Source: Chlamydiota bacterium (lineage in GTDB: Bacteria > Chlamydiota > Chlamydiia > Chlamydiales > SM23-39). Taken from it: DNA of 8,859 nt. Positions within the stretch are counted from its first letter, which is position 1, and each line of letters starts with the position of its first letter. The notes beneath the pieces are model-generated. The model was not told the DNA's origin, made no database searches, and saw only the letters and a program-made list of their open reading frames with translations. Below are positions 6,311-8,859 of the stretch, piece after piece. The translations under genes were made by a program, and so were the position numbers. The DNA lies in assembly GCA_021772195.1 (NCBI GenBank), contig JAJFML010000142.1, forward strand, positions 1-8,859, in the 5' to 3' direction.

Positions 6311-8493
6311 AAACTTCCTTTTCCATAAATTAGGTTTTTTTTGTCAACAACTCCCTTCCAATTATTTGGAGGAGGAGTTTTCATCCTCTCTAAATATAGA
6401 TCCTTAGAGAGGATTTTTATTTGAGAAAAAAGCTTATTTGCCGTTTCAAAGTCTCCCTTGAAATAGGAATCAATCGCTTTCTCATGGATTTGCAACTCTT
6501 CCAAAATGGAGCTATCTACTTTTCCTTTTTCACCTATAACCTCATAGATATCTAAAACCTTATCATCTACCCCAATCATATCTAGATGTCTATAGACATA
6601 TTGTTCTTGAGTCTTTTCTTTTGTAGTTACATCCGCAATAATTTCCACACCATAGAGCTTCGTTAATCGCTTTGAAAAGAGAGAGAGCTCAACACCATCT
6701 CCAATCACCGTATAATCTGCTTGATACTTCGATCCCATATCTCCCACCAACATCGTGGAAGTATGAATTCCAATGCTAATATGTGGAGCCTTACCTACAA
6801 CAGGTAGTTTTAACCCCTTCGCTTGATCGCGCATGCGAAGAGCCGTCTCTACCGCATGAAAATAATGTCTCTCATCTCTTAAAGGATCTCCCCAAAAAGC
6901 TTTGAGTTGATCTACATTATATTTATCGATCACCCCATTCCTATCGAAAACGACCCCTGACATCACATTAAAATAGGAGTTTAAAAACTCTTTAATTTTC
7001 TTAGGCTCAGCTTGTTTAGAAATAGAGTTAAATTCGTTGATATCTGCATAGAGCACGCTGAGCTCTTTAAGCTCTCCTTCCGATGAGTAGTGCTGTCCCA
7101 TTTTTATCATCTGATCAATATACTGAGGAGATACGTATTGTCCCAAAACCCTTTTGATCTCTTGTCTTTCACGCGATTTAATAACAAAAACTGCAATAAA
7201 ATCGATCATCAAAAGAACCACGATCGTTGGAGCTGGAAAGAAAAAGGAAAGCGCCATCCCATAATTTTTCCAAACGTAGTAGTTCGCCACTTTAAATATG
7301 ACAATCATTCCAAAAGAAAATAGAAGAGCTACCAAATGGCTCATAAAAGGGAGTAGGAGAGCAACTAGAAAACCGAGTCCTACTAAAAAAAAGGCAGAGG
7401 CGTGCCTTCCCCAAATCACCTTATAAGGAAGGTAACCATCAATGATACCGCTCGCAACGCTCGCATGCACCTCCACGCCTGGATAGACAGAGGAGATCGC
7501 AGTCGCCCTTAAATCTCCAATAGCAGTAGCAGATGAACCTATAAAGACAAGCTTATCTTGAATTTTCGCTCTCTCAACTTTTCCTTCCAAAAGATCACCA
7601 ACAGAAATGTAGGGAAAAGTAAAAGCGCCTCCCCTATAAGGTATTAAAATTCGTCCCCAAGGATCCGTGCGAATCGAGATATCGCCTAAATCTACAGATT
7701 TGATAATGATCTTATCCCCTGCATTATGCGTCACAATTTTTGTAACGCGCCTATCCAAAAAGAGCTCCGCTGCTTCCAAAGAAAGCGAAGGATAGACCTT
7801 ATCTCCTTCAAGATAGACAAGAGGGGTCGATCTTAAAATTCCATCCGAGTCGACAGTCGCATTGATAAACCCTCCATGCCTCGCAGCTTTTTGAAAAAGA
7901 GGCAAATTCCCCAAATAACCATTAGCTCTCAAAATGGTAAGCTTTTGCATCTCCTCATCTGAGACCTCAATGATAGGGTCTGGCAAAGATCCCACCATCT
8001 CTCCATTTTTTAAAAAAGCAAACCCCAAGCTAAATGCTCCTGTCTTCAGAGCATCTGCAAAGCTTTGATCCGTATCAAATCGAGACTTCAAAGGCTCTAG
8101 CTCTTCTTTTAGTGACGGGCTATCCACAGAATCTAGAATAGTTTGAACCGGATTAATCTCATCCTCTGAAAAGACGATGTCAAAAGCAACTGCCTTGGCG
8201 CCCAACTTTACAAGTTCAGATGACATCTCTCCTAAAATCTTTCGATTCCATGGCCACCTTCCATATTTGGCAATACTTTTATCATCGATATCGATAATCA
8301 CTACGGGATTATCTTTTGGAAGCGGGCGGTGATAGGATCTAATCTCATCATCATAGGCATCATTTTCCGCCTTAATTAGAATCTTTTTTATAAAGGGCGG
8401 CTGAAGATAGATCAGCATCGCTGAAATAAAGATGACAATCAGTGAAATGATGACGGGAAGTGGATTTCTTTTTTCTTTAAAGTGGCTACTCAT
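6307..8493 (-). CDS. CHASE2-domain membrane protein with class III adenylate/guanylate cyclase domain
   Basis: This 728-residue protein has the CHASE2-cyclase layout: one N-terminal membrane helix (about 13-30), an extracytoplasmic CHASE2 sensor (about 40-355, including VVIIDIDDKSI, GRWPWNR, AVAFDIVFSE and LVFIGSSA), three membrane helices (about 365-383, 385-405, 412-437), and a cytoplasmic class III cyclase domain (about 475-655). The metal-binding Asp residues are D484 (YADI) and D528 (NVDQL), and the base-contacting Lys 524 and Thr 595 are present. The Gly usually before the second metal Asp is Val 527. The transition-state Asn and Arg of the VNLASR motif are Glu 602 and Phe 606 (GDGVELSLF), so cAMP synthesis is doubtful. 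A TPR-like tail (about 665-695) follows. The start has AGGAAG close upstream. It is the first gene of an operon with FecR and autotransporter-type genes. No clear promoter was found. Confidence 0.9.
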   Translation of the reverse strand: MSSHFKEKRNPLPVIISLIVIFISAMLIYLQPPFIKKILIKAENDAYDDEIRSYHRPLPKDNPVVIIDIDDKSIAKYGRWPWNRKILGEMSSELVKLGAKAVAFDIVFSEDEINPVQTILDSVDSPSLKEELEPLKSRFDTDQSFADALKTGAFSLGFAFLKNGEMVGSLPDPIIEVSDEEMQKLTILRANGYLGNLPLFQKAARHGGFINATVDSDGILRSTPLVYLEGDKVYPSLSLEAAELFLDRRVTKIVTHNAGDKIIIKSVDLGDISIRTDPWGRILIPYRGGAFTFPYISVGDLLEGKVERAKIQDKLVFIGSSATAIGDLRATAISSVYPGVEVHASVASGIIDGYLPYKVIWGRHASAFFLVGLGFLVALLLPFMSHLVALLFSFGMIVIFKVANYYVWKNYGMALSFFFPAPTIVVLLMIDFIAVFVIKSRERQEIKRVLGQYVSPQYIDQMIKMGQHYSSEGELKELSVLYADINEFNSISKQAEPKKIKEFLNSYFNVMSGVVFDRNGVIDKYNVDQLKAFWGDPLRDERHYFHAVETALRMRDQAKGLKLPVVGKAPHISIGIHTSTMLVGDMGSKYQADYTVIGDGVELSLFSKRLTKLYGVEIIADVTTKEKTQEQYVYRHLDMIGVDDKVLDIYEVIGEKGKVDSSILEELQIHEKAIDSYFKGDFETANKLFSQIKILSKDLYLERMKTPPPNNWKGVVDKKNLIYGKGSL

Positions 8494-8548
8494 TTCTTCC
8501 TTTTCCTCGATTTATCCTTTTATGTAAACCCCATGAGAATAAGAAGAT

Positions 8549-8611
8549 TGGGTATAATATTTTCACTCATAACCATGCTTTCAGCATTTTTCAGTGAAAA
8601 AAATATACCCA
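8549..8611. promoter_or_regulatory. Long imperfect palindrome between the divergent cyclase and AbiEi genes (candidate operator)
   Basis: TGGGTATAATATTTTCACT (8549-8567) matches the inverse of 8593-8611 at 17 of 19 positions. Inside it, ATGCT (8575-8579) and AGCAT (8583-8587) form a second 5-bp arm around a 3-base loop. The whole 63-bp unit ends 17 bp before the AbiEi-type start codon. AbiEi antitoxins are known to repress their own promoter by binding inverted repeats, so an operator is the first hypothesis. A small inverted-repeat element or a transcript hairpin are alternatives. No T-run typical of a terminator follows on either side. Confidence 0.6.
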
Positions 8612-8617
8612 TATGAT
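8588..8617 (+). promoter_or_regulatory. Possible promoter of the AbiEi-type gene
   Basis: TTTTCA (8588-8593) and TATGAT (8612-8617) are 18 bases apart. Transcription would start about 8623-8625, only a few bases before the ATG at 8629. That would give an almost leaderless mRNA, consistent with the lack of any Shine-Dalgarno sequence. The -35 and spacer overlap the right arm of the palindrome, the arrangement expected for autorepression. Confidence 0.4.
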
Positions 8618-8628
8618 AGATTAAAAAT

Positions 8629-8859
8629 ATGAAAAAAATAGCTGGAATTGGTAAAACTTCAAGAAAAAACCTCTCTAAAGTCATTCGAGAAGCCAAAGGT
8701 GGTTTTGTTACATGTCATACAGTCACTCAAGCTCTAAAAATCTCACCCCCAAAAGCAAGAGCTCATATAACCCTATGGGTCAACAGTGGATGGTTGCAAA
8801 AAATAAGAAAAGGACTCTATTTACCACTTGATGCGGCTGCCACATCTGAAAATCAGGTG
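8629..8859 (+). CDS. AbiEi-type antitoxin / transcriptional regulator, N-terminal part (3' end outside window)
   Basis: Seventy-seven residues are visible and the frame runs off the window. The segment looks like the N-terminal winged-helix domain of AbiEi-family antitoxins (type IV toxin-antitoxin): a helical region with GGFVTCHTVTQALKISPPKA, then LWVNSGWLQKIRKGLYLPL, which matches the family's 'W...GwL.rirrGlY.pl' wing. These proteins bind DNA, repress their own operon and counteract the nucleotidyltransferase toxin AbiEii, whose gene normally follows. An in-frame TAG at 8617-8619 rules out a start further upstream, so ATG 8629 is the start, though it has no Shine-Dalgarno sequence. The C-terminal domain and toxin cannot be seen. 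A stand-alone regulator of the same family is possible. Confidence 0.72.
   Translation, partial: MKKIAGIGKTSRKNLSKVIREAKGGFVTCHTVTQALKISPPKARAHITLWVNSGWLQKIRKGLYLPLDAAATSENQV

Noticed and set aside
7090..7323. Plus-strand frame of 77 codons opposite the cyclase gene
   Set aside because: It is antisense to the membrane-helix region of the cyclase; the His- and Lys-rich translation is a by-product.
8553..8558. TATAAT on the plus strand as the AbiEi -10 box
   Set aside because: No fitting -35 lies 16-18 bases upstream and it would leave a leader of about 65 bases through the palindrome. TATGAT at 8612 fits better, though the alternative is not excluded.

Overview
The window looks like a chromosomal segment of a Gram-negative, moderately AT-rich bacterium, most plausibly an environmental (non-Chlamydiaceae) member of the Chlamydiae such as a Parachlamydia, Simkania or Waddlia relative. 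This is inferred from gene content: citrate synthase, a CHASE2-type cyclase operon, an autotransporter-barrel outer-membrane protein, DUF4143 ATPase debris and an AbiE-type antitoxin. I recognise families here, not a specific genome.

Positions 1-2798 are metabolic. A 5'-truncated plus-strand gene (1-726, probably the C-terminal part of a Gfo/Idh/MocA-type oxidoreductase) converges on a minus-strand pair. In that pair a class IV PLP aminotransferase (1935-2798) overlaps a citrate synthase (734-1948) by 14 bp. The citrate synthase keeps most active-site residues but has Gln where the second catalytic His is expected.

Positions 2799-3221 are mostly non-coding. They hold a tRNA-Cys gene (2934-3004, anticodon GCA) with a good sigma70-type promoter, two small inverted repeats, and a 13-bp near-copy of the tRNA T-arm about 150 bp downstream. 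Next comes a plus-strand AAA/DUF4143 ATPase pseudogene (3222-4393) broken by one single-base deletion and one in-frame TAG.

Positions 4380-8493 are a tight minus-strand operon transcribed in this order: CHASE2 membrane protein with a class III cyclase domain (6307-8493), a secreted FecR-domain protein (5678-6310, ATGA overlap with the cyclase), and a beta-barrel autotransporter-domain protein (4380-5675, 2-bp gap). The layout suggests one envelope-associated sensing and surface module. The cyclase domain keeps its metal-binding aspartates but has lost the transition-state Asn and Arg, so it may be a pseudo-cyclase.

The right edge (8629-8859) is the start of a divergent AbiEi-type antitoxin gene; its toxin partner would lie beyond the window. 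A long imperfect palindrome (8549-8611) lies between it and the cyclase operon and is a candidate AbiEi operator.
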